In this document: positions 15,757 to 24,073 of the stretch, in pieces | How the letters are laid out: each line of letters starts with the position of its first letter | Numbering within the stretch: the first letter of the stretch is position 1 | NCBI GenBank assembly: GCA_021325095.1 | Contig: JAJPHV010000133.1 | Location: 1 to 47,235, forward strand | Length of the DNA: 47,235 bases | Source of the DNA: Chloroflexota bacterium | Lineage (GTDB): Bacteria; Chloroflexota; Anaerolineae; Aggregatilineales; UBA2796 | Direction of reading: 5' to 3' | Translations under genes and position numbers: made by a program | The notes under the pieces: model-generated | Databases searched by the model: none | Told to the model about the DNA's origin: nothing | Seen by the model: the letters and a program-made list of their open reading frames with translations, nothing else

Positions 15757-17688
15757 ATGTCGTCGTTGGAGCAGATCGTTCAGCAGCTTGAAGCGTGCCG
15801 CCGTCCAATTGATACGCCTTACTTCGTGCCTGGTCTGTGGGTGGACGGCGCGTCCGTTCCGCCGGTTCAAGTCGATCCTTTTGCGTTTTACCAGAAACGC
15901 CTGATGGAAATCCTGGCTGCGGAAGCGCAGCCGCTGGTTCAGGGGCCGGGCGGTGGCGAATGGTCGCGCCAGGCCATCATTTACAACCTGTTCCCGCGTG
16001 TGACGGCAGCTTACGATCACAACGCCGATGGCAAATTGCAGGCCCGCACTGATGGCTGGCGAGAGACGGGCACGCTGCTCAAATGTATCGCGCTCTTGCC
16101 CTATATCCGTGATATGGGGTTCAATACCGTTCACCTGCTGCCGATTACCGCTGTCGGGCAGGATGGTAAAAAGGGAACACTCGGCTCGCCCTACGCGATC
16201 CGCGACCCGTACAGGCTGGACGAAAATCTGGAAGAGCCAGTACTGGACCTGTCGGCAGATCAACTTTTCGCCGGGTTCGTCGAAGCAGCCCATCGGCTGG
16301 GTATGCGTGTGGTGCTGGAATTCGTGCTGCGTACCGCGTCCAGGGACAGCCATTGGATTCCACAGCATCCCGACTGGTTCTACTGGATTCACGCCGACAT
16401 CCCGGATCGCACTGAGCGTGGCACGGGACGACTCGGCTCGTATGGAATGCCCGCTTTCCCGCTGGAAACCATCGATCTGATCAAAGCCAAAGTGCAGTCT
16501 GGCGATTTCAAGAATCTGCCGCCGCCACCGGCTACCTTCCGCATGATGTTCACCAGGCCGCCGCGCCCCGAACAGGTCTACATGGAAGATGGGCGTTACT
16601 TCGCCACCCTGGACGACGGCACAAAAATCCGCATCCCTGGCGCTTTCACCGATTGGCCGCTCGACGACAACCAACCCCCCTGGACGGACGTCACGTACCT
16701 GCGCCTGTACAACCACCCGGATTTCAATTACATCGCCTACAACACCCTGCGCATGTATGACGAAGCGCTGGCCCGTCCTGAAAATGCCAATGGGCCGCTG
16801 TGGGATGCCGTCGCGGGCGTGATTCCACATTACCAGCAGCATTTCGGCATTGACGGTGTGATGATCGACATGGGCCATGCCCTCCCGCCAGCGCTCAAGC
16901 AGCGAGTGATCAGCAGCGCCCGCGCCATCAACCCGGATTTCGCCTTCTGGGACGAAAACTTCTCGATCACGCAGGGCAGCCGGGACGAGGGCTACAACGC
17001 CGTGATGGGCTGGTGGGTGCTTGGCGCGCACCAGGGCGACAGTATGCGCAACATGATCAACCAGATGGCGCAGGGCAGTCTGCCCATCACCCATTTTGCC
17101 GCGCCAGAAAGCCACAACACGCCGCGCGCGATGGCCCGGCTCGGTGGCCGCGCCTATGCCCACTACGCCCTGGCGCTGGCCGTGATGACGCCCGCCCTGC
17201 CCTTCATTCTGACCGGCTTTGAACTGGGCGAGAAGCAGCCGATCAACACGGGAATCGGCTTCAGCAACGAAGAACTGGCGCATCTGCCGCCGGAAAATCT
17301 GCCGCTGTTCAGCGCGTGGGCCTTCGACTGGACGCGACCCGACAATCTGATCGCGTCGATCAAATACGCGCTGAAGTTGCGTAAGACCTACGAAGACTTA
17401 ATCACCGACAGTGACCCGGCGACGTTTGTAGTGGGTCATTCAGATAACCCGGCGTTTGTCGTGTTTTCGCGGCGCAAGGGTGACGAATGGATCAGCGTCA
17501 TCGGCAACGCCGACCCGACGCACGAGCAGCACGGCAGAGTCGTGACCCACACCCGGCGCTTTCGGGTACAGGGTCTATGGGGGACCGGCCCCGAAGGGAT
17601 GGACATTGCCCAGGAGACGGGCGCGTACATCAGCCTTGCGCCGAGCTATTTGTTGATCCTGGACGAGGGCCGCGTGCCGAGGGAGTAA
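15757..17688 (+). CDS. GH13 alpha-amylase/GlgE-like protein with altered catalytic triad
   Basis: A 643-residue cytoplasmic protein with a (beta/alpha)8 GH13 fold: IIYNLFPRVTAAYDHN, GFNTVHLLPITAVGQ, GSPYAIRDPY, RVVLEFVLRTASRDS and HPDWFYWIHAD resemble GlgE-type maltosyltransferases. The nucleophile region is DGVMIDMGHALP (Asp371) and the acid/base FWDENFS (Glu400). The third site, usually His-Asp, reads PESHNTPR, with Asn at 454, so the transition-state-stabilising Asp appears replaced. A C-terminal beta domain is present. ATG 15757 follows AGGAAA; the upstream in-frame sequence overlaps the secG promoter side and is not coding. It may act on maltose-phosphate or glucan, or be a non-catalytic binder. 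Confidence 0.85.
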   Translation: MSSLEQIVQQLEACRRPIDTPYFVPGLWVDGASVPPVQVDPFAFYQKRLMEILAAEAQPLVQGPGGGEWSRQAIIYNLFPRVTAAYDHNADGKLQARTDGWRETGTLLKCIALLPYIRDMGFNTVHLLPITAVGQDGKKGTLGSPYAIRDPYRLDENLEEPVLDLSADQLFAGFVEAAHRLGMRVVLEFVLRTASRDSHWIPQHPDWFYWIHADIPDRTERGTGRLGSYGMPAFPLETIDLIKAKVQSGDFKNLPPPPATFRMMFTRPPRPEQVYMEDGRYFATLDDGTKIRIPGAFTDWPLDDNQPPWTDVTYLRLYNHPDFNYIAYNTLRMYDEALARPENANGPLWDAVAGVIPHYQQHFGIDGVMIDMGHALPPALKQRVISSARAINPDFAFWDENFSITQGSRDEGYNAVMGWWVLGAHQGDSMRNMINQMAQGSLPITHFAAPESHNTPRAMARLGGRAYAHYALALAVMTPALPFILTGFELGEKQPINTGIGFSNEELAHLPPENLPLFSAWAFDWTRPDNLIASIKYALKLRKTYEDLITDSDPATFVVGHSDNPAFVVFSRRKGDEWISVIGNADPTHEQHGRVVTHTRRFRVQGLWGTGPEGMDIAQETGAYISLAPSYLLILDEGRVPRE

Positions 17689-17692
17689 GCTG

Positions 17693-17797
17693 CCTCACCC
17701 CCGGCCCCTCTCCACCATGTGGAGAGGGGAGCCAAAACACGAATAAAATGACCACCGGTTCCCCCTCTCCAGTTGGAGAGAGGGTCAGGGGGTGAGG
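17693..17797. repeat. Long composite palindromic repeat
   Basis: CCTCACCCCC + CCCCTCTCCAC/GTGGAGAGGGG hairpin, an AT-richer spacer of about 30 bases, then a CCCCCTCTCC/GGAGAGAGGG hairpin and GGGGGTGAGG. The 105-bp element has inverted ends. It fills the gap between convergent genes. Confidence 0.85.
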
Positions 17798-17805
17798 TCA
17801 ACCAA

Positions 17806-18132
17806 TCAGTTAACCTCGACACGTACCTTCGTTTTGCCGGTAGTGCTCGGCCCACTGCCAGAGGACGGCGTGCTGCGCATCCGGTTGAGTTCCTCATCAA
17901 CCAGCTTCGCCATGCCTTCGACCAGCACCTTGAAGGACAGCAGGAACTCTTCACGGGCGGCGCGGCTGTGGGTGCGGAAGTCTGGCGGAATCAGCGATTC
18001 AAAAGCCTTGCAAGCCTCGTCAGCAGCTTTGCGCTGGTGATCGAGAAAATCATAGAGGGGAGAGGTTTTCGCCTTCTCCGACTTTTCTGCTTGCGGCTCC
18101 CCGGTGGGCATGTCCTGACGTTCTTCAGCCAT
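17806..18132 (-). CDS. Small charged hypothetical protein
   Basis: A 108-residue soluble protein of no family I recognise. A charged disordered N-terminus (1-25) is followed by a helical core (about 26-85; LYDFLDHQRKAADEACKAFE and REEFLLSFKVLVEGMAKLVD) and a Ser/Thr/Gly-rich tail. The core could form a helical hairpin or oligomerise. The start is well supported: GAGAGGATATAGAG precedes the ATG. It lies just upstream of the PfkB gene's stop on the opposite side of a 145-base gap. Confidence 0.75.
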   Translation of the reverse strand: MAEERQDMPTGEPQAEKSEKAKTSPLYDFLDHQRKAADEACKAFESLIPPDFRTHSRAAREEFLLSFKVLVEGMAKLVDEELNRMRSTPSSGSGPSTTGKTKVRVEVN

Positions 18133-18277
18133 CTCTATATCCTCTCGGTTGGTCGTTTAAGGCGGACGTTAACAGGAACCGGTACGCCCGGTCCTTGCTA
18201 TGATCATATACGCAGTCGGCGATTCCGGGTTGCACTCATTTTTGTCCGGGCCACAGGCCACGACTCCGAGCAACGGA

Positions 18278-19396
18278 TCAGAACCCTGGCAGTCGTTCGG
18301 GACGAGTGGGCCACCCGGCTTCGAGGCGCGCCTGTGTTTCCTCCCAACTCCGCACGCCGCTGGTCGAATCCACCGCCTCGACGTTGCACGCCCCTACCGC
18401 GCACGCCCACCGCATGGCATCCAGCGGCGGTAGGTGGTGCAGCAGCGCCGCCAGGAACCCGGCATAGGCCGCATCGCCCGCGCCCGTTGTCCCGGCCACC
18501 TCGACCTGATAAGCGGGCGTCCACAGTTCGACGTTGGCCCAGGCTGCCGTGTCCAGGTCGAGTTTACGCAGGCTGTCGAAGCGTGATGCGTCGGCGGTGC
18601 GCATGTACAGGCCCATCTGCCCCAGCTTGAAGCCGACGATGGCCGCCCCCATGTCCAGCAGTTCGCCCGCCAGATCGTGTGCGTAGGCGGCGGTCAGGTG
18701 CCGCAGCACGTTGCCATTCCAGGCGTCGTAATCGGCGCGCCGCAGCATGAGTACCAGCTCCTCGATGCTCGGCAGGAAAATGTCGAGGTAGGGCAGTGTG
18801 TTCTGCCAGACGGCGCGCCAGTTCACCCGGCTGGTCGATCCCTGCGGATCGATCATGACCGTGTCAATCGACGTGACGACACCGACAGCCTTGACGCGCT
18901 GGCACAATTGCTGCAATTCTGCGCCGTCGTTAGCGATCAGACGCGGCAAAAGCGGCGGATAACCCAGGTGGAAGATTTTCGCCCCGGCTACCAGGTCAAA
19001 GTTGATGTTGTCGATGCCGAAGGTGGCATTCGTTCCCGTACAGTGCAGGAAGGTGCGGTCGCTCTGTTCGGGCGACAGCACCACACTGTACGAGGTCGGC
19101 TGCCCGGCCTGCACGGTAATGTACTGGCCGAGCGTCGAGTCTTGACTGTTCAGATAGGCGATGATAGCCTGTCCGAGCAGGTCATCGCCCACCGTCGCCA
19201 TCAACCGCACGTTGACGCCCAGGCGATGCAGCGCGATCCCGGTGTTGGACACTGCGCCGCCCGTCGAGATGCCCATCGGCCCGGTTTCCCATAGCCTGCC
19301 GGGTGTTGCCATTTGCTGCAACGTGACCCGTGACATGGCCGGGATCAAGTCCATACACAGGTGTCCGCTGACGATGACTTCAACAGAGTCGGGCAT
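18278..19396 (-). CDS. PfkB-family carbohydrate kinase
   Basis: A 372-residue ribokinase/fructokinase-family enzyme that phosphorylates a sugar or nucleoside using ATP. Seen: the N-terminal signature STGGAVSNTGIALHRLGVNV (G-G-x-x-x-N-x-A-x-x-x-x-x-L-G) and the catalytic/anion-hole motif TGAGDAAYAGFLAAL near the C-terminus, with the Asp base. The substrate cannot be told. The start at 19396 is chosen over 19414, since the longer form would begin in the palindromic repeat; the ribosome site is weak, with GAGG of the repeat 12 bases upstream. The methyltransferase gene follows upstream on the same strand. Confidence 0.92.
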   Translation of the reverse strand: MPDSVEVIVSGHLCMDLIPAMSRVTLQQMATPGRLWETGPMGISTGGAVSNTGIALHRLGVNVRLMATVGDDLLGQAIIAYLNSQDSTLGQYITVQAGQPTSYSVVLSPEQSDRTFLHCTGTNATFGIDNINFDLVAGAKIFHLGYPPLLPRLIANDGAELQQLCQRVKAVGVVTSIDTVMIDPQGSTSRVNWRAVWQNTLPYLDIFLPSIEELVLMLRRADYDAWNGNVLRHLTAAYAHDLAGELLDMGAAIVGFKLGQMGLYMRTADASRFDSLRKLDLDTAAWANVELWTPAYQVEVAGTTGAGDAAYAGFLAALLHHLPPLDAMRWACAVGACNVEAVDSTSGVRSWEETQARLEAGWPTRPERLPGF

Positions 19397-19408
19397 GATG
19401 TTGGTTGA

Positions 19409-19445
19409 CCTCACCCCCTAGCCCCCTCTCCAGTTGGAGAGGGGG
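19409..19445. repeat. Palindromic intergenic repeat, left-half copy
   Basis: CCTCACCCCC, CCCCCTCTCCA, GT, TGGAGAGGGGG. It abuts the start of the PfkB gene and could form the 5' leader hairpin of its mRNA. Confidence 0.78.
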
Positions 19446-19472
19446 AACAAAACAAGTGGGATGGAAACACAG

Positions 19473-20171
19473 CTATCGGGTGGGCGGCTCCGTGATCAGC
19501 CAGCACAGGATGCCCCACCACGCCGTCCGTCGCTCCAGGACGTGGAAGCCGCTGGCCCGTATAATCTCCTCGGTGCGGCGGTTCAGGTTGCAGCCGTCCG
19601 TCGTGAACTTCCAGAGCGGGGCCAGCCTATCCATCAGCCCTCCCACGATAGGCTGTTCGCAGCGCACGTGATCGAGCGTATACAGCCGCCCGCCGGGGCG
19701 CAGCACTCGCGCAATTTCGTGCAGGGCGCGCGTCGGGTCGGGAATGCTGCAAAAGACCAGCGTGGCAACTACGCCGTCATAGCTCTGATCGGCAAACGGG
19801 AGGCGCTGCGCGTCGGCCAGGCTGAGGGCCAGCCCCTGGGCGAAGCGCGGAAACACCCGCCGTGCCCCCCTGATCGCGCCGGCGTCGACATCGGTAGCCA
19901 CCACCTGCACGTTCGACGGGTAGAACCGGAAGTTCGCGCCGCTCCGCACGCCGAGTTCCAGCACCCGGCCTCGCACCTCCGACAGCAGATCGTAGCGCCA
20001 CGCCGAAAAGCTGCCAAAACGTCTGGCGGGCTGGGGGCGCATCATGCTGTCGGTATAGCGGGGCCGTCCCTGCGCATCTTTGGGCGCGGCGTCGCCCAGG
20101 TTGACACCACAGCGTGCGCAATAGCGGGCCGTTTCAAGGTTGTTGTGCTGACAATTCGGGCAGCGGATCAT
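19473..20171 (-). CDS. Class I SAM methyltransferase with N-terminal zinc ribbon
   Basis: A 232-residue protein. Residues 1-25 hold a zinc ribbon (C4, C7, C18, C21; CPNC, CARC). From about residue 60 comes a Rossmann methyltransferase of the UbiE/Methyltransf_11 type: motif I VLELGVRSGANF, the acidic end of strand 2 in VVATDVDAG, DAQRLPFADQSYDGVVATLV, and the post-core RVLRPGGRLYTLDHVR. The SAM loop is G-x-x-S-G rather than G-x-G-x-G but is still plausible. The substrate is unknown. It starts at 20171; a Met 8 codons upstream is possible but would precede the CPNC motif with an atypical leader. Confidence 0.88.
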   Translation of the reverse strand: MIRCPNCQHNNLETARYCARCGVNLGDAAPKDAQGRPRYTDSMMRPQPARRFGSFSAWRYDLLSEVRGRVLELGVRSGANFRFYPSNVQVVATDVDAGAIRGARRVFPRFAQGLALSLADAQRLPFADQSYDGVVATLVFCSIPDPTRALHEIARVLRPGGRLYTLDHVRCEQPIVGGLMDRLAPLWKFTTDGCNLNRRTEEIIRASGFHVLERRTAWWGILCWLITEPPTR

Positions 20172-20285
20172 TTTCTCTTCCCCATCACAGATCACAATTT
20201 ACCGCATGTTGCCGCGCCAGCATAATTCCTGATTTCGGCTACAATTAGCGTCAGCAATCGTTGACGTGGCATTGACGAGGACTGA

Positions 20286-21365
20286 ATGCAATCACCCAAT
20301 ACCAATCCTGGCAACCCCGGCGAAAAAGCCTATCAGATGCTCTGGGACTGCCGCTTCTGTGGCACGACCAAGCTGCTGGGCGTGGATCACCGGCACTGCC
20401 CCAACTGCGGCGCGCCACAAGACCCCGAATGGCGTTATTTCCCCTCAGACGCCGACCTGAAAGAAGTGACTGACCCGAAATACAAGTACACGGGCGTGGA
20501 TAAGATTTGCCCGTTCTGCCAGCAGCCCAACAGCGCCGCTGCCAATTTCTGCAAGGAGTGCGGCGGCGACCTGAGCAGCGCGAAGCAGGCTGCCGTCAGG
20601 GGGCCAATGGACAGTGCTCAGGTCGCCGGCATCCGCGACGACGTGGTGAAAATGAAGTTCGACGCGGAGCAGGCCGCCATCAAGGCCAAAAGCCAACGCA
20701 AAGGGCTGTCGCGTCTCCAGATCGCGCTGATCGCCATCGTCGGTCTCTGTTTGCTGCTGGTAGGTGGGTATGTCGTCCTCAGCCGCAGCACCTACGGCAC
20801 GTCCATCGCCGTGTCGGACATGAACTGGCAGCGCATTATCAGCGTCGAGCAGTTAAGCGCACAATCAGGTAGCGATTGGCGGGGCAGCGTGCCCGGCGAT
20901 GCCTATAACCGGGTGTGTGTTGCCCGAGATCGCTGCCATACCGAGTCAGAACGGTATGTATGCGGCTCCGAAAACGTTGACCGGGGCGATGGCTCGTTCA
21001 CCCGGCGGGATAAATACTGCACGCGGAACAAACAGGTCTGTGTGCCGGATAGCTGGTGTAGCTACACGGTGGATCGCTGGGGCTTCGCACGCAACATCAC
21101 GGCGTCGGGCGGTCCCAACGATACGCCGGTCTGGCCAAACTTCACCCCGATGCGGACCTCCGGCCTGGGCGCGGAGCGAGAGAGCGGGCGCAAGGAAGTC
21201 TTGAACGTCGTGTTCAAGGACGAGAGCCAGAGCAAGACCTTCACCTACAATCCGCCGAACTACACAACGTGGATCACCTTCAAGCCGGGCCAGCGCTATT
21301 CGGTGGAGGTCAACCGGCTTGAGCAGGTGCAGTGGAACACGCTTAAACTGCTCAGTGCGCAGTGA
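20286..21365 (+). CDS. Double zinc-ribbon single-pass membrane protein
   Basis: A 359-residue protein. Two zinc ribbons lie at C22/C25/C38/C41 and C75/C78/C89/C92. A basic stretch (about 130-144) and one membrane helix (about 145-165, LIAIVGLCLLLVGGYVVL) follow. The long extracytoplasmic domain is Cys-rich near residues 205-260 (VCVARDRCH, YVCGSENVD, YCTRNKQVCVPDSWCSYTVD), suggesting disulfides or metal binding. The C-terminus contains NPPNYTTWITFKPGQRYSVEV. Topology: zinc ribbons cytoplasmic, sensor-like domain outside. It starts at ATG after GAGG. The function is not recognised. Confidence 0.85.
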   Translation: MQSPNTNPGNPGEKAYQMLWDCRFCGTTKLLGVDHRHCPNCGAPQDPEWRYFPSDADLKEVTDPKYKYTGVDKICPFCQQPNSAAANFCKECGGDLSSAKQAAVRGPMDSAQVAGIRDDVVKMKFDAEQAAIKAKSQRKGLSRLQIALIAIVGLCLLLVGGYVVLSRSTYGTSIAVSDMNWQRIISVEQLSAQSGSDWRGSVPGDAYNRVCVARDRCHTESERYVCGSENVDRGDGSFTRRDKYCTRNKQVCVPDSWCSYTVDRWGFARNITASGGPNDTPVWPNFTPMRTSGLGAERESGRKEVLNVVFKDESQSKTFTYNPPNYTTWITFKPGQRYSVEVNRLEQVQWNTLKLLSAQ

Positions 21366-21368
21366 CAA

Positions 21369-21402
21369 CCTCATCTGGCTCCTCTCCGGCTTCTGAGAGG
21401 GG
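21369..21402. repeat. Degenerate palindromic intergenic repeat
   Basis: CCTCATCTGG, CTCCTCTCCGG, CTTCTGAGAGGGG. It is a decayed left-half copy three bases after a stop codon. Confidence 0.55.
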
Positions 21403-21531
21403 CCATTGCCCGCAACGCCAAATTTCGGCTCCATCGTCAATACACCTGGGTGGCTCGTCTGCCCACCAGCGCACCTGGAGTGTAGGAATTTGCAGTCCAT
21501 GCTGACCCTTCCCTTCGACCTTCAAAACCCG

Positions 21532-21537
21532 TATACT
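21532..21537 (+). promoter_or_regulatory. Candidate -10 element (TATACT)
   Basis: TATACT lies 33 bases before the ATG of the beta-pinwheel gene. An identical TATACT lies at 24017-24022 before the glycosyltransferase gene. Neither has a clear -35. Confidence 0.3.
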
Positions 21538-21569
21538 GGTACGCCCTCGTTTAGCAGCGGAGGCTTCCC

Positions 21570-22631
21570 ATGCTCGATAAGAAGGACGTACAGTGGTGGA
21601 CTCTTGAAGCCGAGAAGCACCCGGAGGCGGCGATAGACCTGATCAGGATGTTGGCCGACAGGTTGGCCTTCCTGGACAGGCAGAATGAGGAACTGCGCGG
21701 CGAACTGATCGCCCTCCGCCGCAAACAACGTGGCGATCCGTCCAACGACGTTGAGGCTCTACAGCAGCGCATCCAGGCGCTTGAGCAAGCCCTGCGCCAG
21801 GGCAAAACCGGGCAGCGCTTGCTGGTTTACGCACGTGACCGGATCGAGGTCAACCAGCCGGTGGACAACGCCGATGACATTAGACGCGAACTGCCGGGCG
21901 ACGTGGCACTGCTGCTCACCGAGGCCACCGCCAAATTGCTGATCATCACCGACGAGTCGCAAGCCTTCAACGTCAGCCTGACCGACCTGCCCGTTCCTTC
22001 CGATGGCCCGGCCATGCTCGGCAACCCGCGCAACGTGGCTGCGATCATCGATCAGGCCGCGTTCGAGCGCTGCCGCTTCCTGGTGCTGCTGTCCAGGCGT
22101 GGCTACGTCTACAGTCTGCTGGTCGGCACAGTAAACCAGGTGGCGCGCCGGCAGGAGAAACTGATCCGCAACCTGATCCCCGGTGATCCCGTTGTCACTG
22201 CCGCACCTTCCTACAACGCCGATCTGGTCGCCGTCTCGCAGAAGGGACGCTGGACGCGCTTCCCGGAGAAGGCGATTGCAGGGGCCGGAAGCCTGGTCAT
22301 GGAACTGCCCAAAGGCGACGAGCTGGCCGGGATTGCGCCGCTGCGGGGTGAAACGAATCTGACTTTCCTGAGCGCCGATGGCAAGGCGTTCGTGCGTCCC
22401 TCTGCCGATCTCACGCCACGCAAAGCGCCCGGCACGTCCGTCGGAATGCCGTTCAAGGGCCAGACCATGCTCGGCGTCACGGCGGCGGACGAACTGATAA
22501 TCCTGACGCGGCGCGGCAGACTGTTCACCGTGCGTACCGCCGAATTACCCTACAAGGCACACACGGAAAGCGGCGCGCCCCTGCCGGGTCTGGCCGCTAA
22601 TGACTCTGTGCTGGCCTGGTTTGCACGCTAG
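21570..22631 (+). CDS. Stand-alone GyrA C-terminal-like beta-pinwheel protein with coiled coil
   Basis: A 353-residue protein lacking any gyrase breakage-reunion domain. Residues about 1-85 are charged helices with coiled-coil character (LADRLAFLDRQNEELRGELI, ALQQRIQALEQALRQ). From about 150 on there are repeated blade-like units such as FLVLLSRRGYVYSL, LVAVSQKGRWTRFPEKAI, LTFLSADGKAFVRPSADL and LIILTRRGRLFTVRTAELPY, which match the GyrA/ParC C-terminal blade pattern (hydrophobic strand, [TS]-x-x-G-x-x-[KR]). Those domains wrap DNA in gyrase, so a DNA-binding role is inferred. GGAGG precedes the ATG. The Hsp70-like gene starts 16 bases after the stop, so the two probably form an operon. Confidence 0.7.
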   Translation: MLDKKDVQWWTLEAEKHPEAAIDLIRMLADRLAFLDRQNEELRGELIALRRKQRGDPSNDVEALQQRIQALEQALRQGKTGQRLLVYARDRIEVNQPVDNADDIRRELPGDVALLLTEATAKLLIITDESQAFNVSLTDLPVPSDGPAMLGNPRNVAAIIDQAAFERCRFLVLLSRRGYVYSLLVGTVNQVARRQEKLIRNLIPGDPVVTAAPSYNADLVAVSQKGRWTRFPEKAIAGAGSLVMELPKGDELAGIAPLRGETNLTFLSADGKAFVRPSADLTPRKAPGTSVGMPFKGQTMLGVTAADELIILTRRGRLFTVRTAELPYKAHTESGAPLPGLAANDSVLAWFAR

Positions 22632-22647
22632 AGGAACGGAGAACACG

Positions 22648-23982
22648 ATGCGGATCGGGATGGATTTCGGCACGACCAATTCCGGCGCCGCCGTCTTCGA
22701 TGGCGAGCATGTCAACGTTTTGCCACTTGAGCCTGCCTCAAGCGTGATGCGCAGCATCATCTACCTGACGCGCGATCACGAATTGCACGTCGGGCAGGCG
22801 GCCATCGAACTCTACAACGAGCAGAACATCAACCGCGAGCGCCGCATGGTGCGCAAGCGCGTAGGCCGCATCGAAATGCTCTTTGCGGAGATCGGTGAGC
22901 TGGCGACGGATGTGCATGTGCTGGTCGATGAACTCGAACCGGGCCGCCTGATGCGTTCGCTGAAAAGTGCCCTGGCAACGCCCTATTCAGGCACCGTGAT
23001 TTACGGCAAGCGGTACAGCCTGGAAGAATTGATTGCGCTGTACCTGGGGGCCGTTCGGGAACGGGCCAGTGCGCTGCTCGACGAAGAAATCACGCAGGTA
23101 GTGCTGGGGCGGCCTGTCCATTTTGTTTCGGCGGAGCAGGACGAGGACGATCTGCGCGCCGAAGATCGGCTGCGCAAGGCTGCGCTCATGGCGGGGTTTG
23201 AACAGGTCGATTTTGAGTTCGAGCCGGTGGCAGCGGCCAGACATTATGCGCTCTCGATCACCACACCGCAGACGATCCTGGTCTACGATTTTGGCGGTGG
23301 AACGCTTGACCTGACAGTGATGCGCATTGTGCCCGGCCAGCCCGCCGAAATCCTGGCGGTGGGCGGCGTTGGGATCGCTGGAGACCGCTTTGACCAGCGC
23401 ATTGTCGAGCAAACGCTCCTCCCGCATTTTGGCAGCGACGTGACCTGGGGCGACAAATCACTGCCCGTGCCGCGCCACCTGATCGAGCAGATCACCGCCT
23501 GGGAAGGGCTATCCATGCTGGCAACTCTGGAAACGCGCAGCTTTATTCACAAAATGCAGGCCCGGTGTTCTGCACCTGCGCGGCTGTACGCCCTCGAATC
23601 CCTGATCTTCAACTTCTACGGTTTTGCGCTGTTCGAGACGGTGGAGCGGACGAAGCGCCAGCTTTCGGAGTCGCCCTTTGAGGTCTTGCGCTTCGTGGGC
23701 ACAGACATTGACCTGTGGCAACCCATCACCCGCAGCCAGTTCGAGAGCATCATTCGCCCCGACCTGCGCCGTATCCGCGAGGCCGTGCAGGACGTGGTGC
23801 GCAGATCGGGATTGTCGCCCCGCCAGATCGACGCAGTGGTGCGCACGGGCGGCTCGTCAAGCATCCCGGCTTTCCTGGATATGCTGGGCGAACTGTTTGG
23901 CGCGGACAAGCTCGTGACCGAAGACCTATTCACGGGGGTGACCGCCGGACTGGGAATCTGCGCCTGGGAGCGGGGGGCGTAG
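22648..23982 (+). CDS. Hsp70-family (YegD-like) ATPase, short form
   Basis: A 444-residue actin-fold ATPase of the Hsp70 superfamily. Seen: phosphate-1 GMDFGTTNSGAAVFDG at the N-terminus, connect-1 region VEFEPVAAARHYAL (in the DFEFEPVAAA context), phosphate-2 VYDFGGGTLDLTVMRI and adenosine motif VVRTGGSSSIPAFLDML. The protein ends soon after the nucleotide-binding domain, so the DnaK substrate-binding domain and lid are missing, as in YegD-type proteins. The start at 22648 follows GAGGAACGGAG. It is paired with the beta-pinwheel gene upstream; its client is unknown. Confidence 0.9.
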   Translation: MRIGMDFGTTNSGAAVFDGEHVNVLPLEPASSVMRSIIYLTRDHELHVGQAAIELYNEQNINRERRMVRKRVGRIEMLFAEIGELATDVHVLVDELEPGRLMRSLKSALATPYSGTVIYGKRYSLEELIALYLGAVRERASALLDEEITQVVLGRPVHFVSAEQDEDDLRAEDRLRKAALMAGFEQVDFEFEPVAAARHYALSITTPQTILVYDFGGGTLDLTVMRIVPGQPAEILAVGGVGIAGDRFDQRIVEQTLLPHFGSDVTWGDKSLPVPRHLIEQITAWEGLSMLATLETRSFIHKMQARCSAPARLYALESLIFNFYGFALFETVERTKRQLSESPFEVLRFVGTDIDLWQPITRSQFESIIRPDLRRIREAVQDVVRRSGLSPRQIDAVVRTGGSSSIPAFLDMLGELFGADKLVTEDLFTGVTAGLGICAWERGA

Positions 23983-24073
23983 TGCCATCGCCCATCCGCT
24001 CGCACTGCACCCCTGGTATACTCTGTGTACTCTGGGCGGTTTTGCCAGGATAGCAGCGGACTCAACGCCGAGC

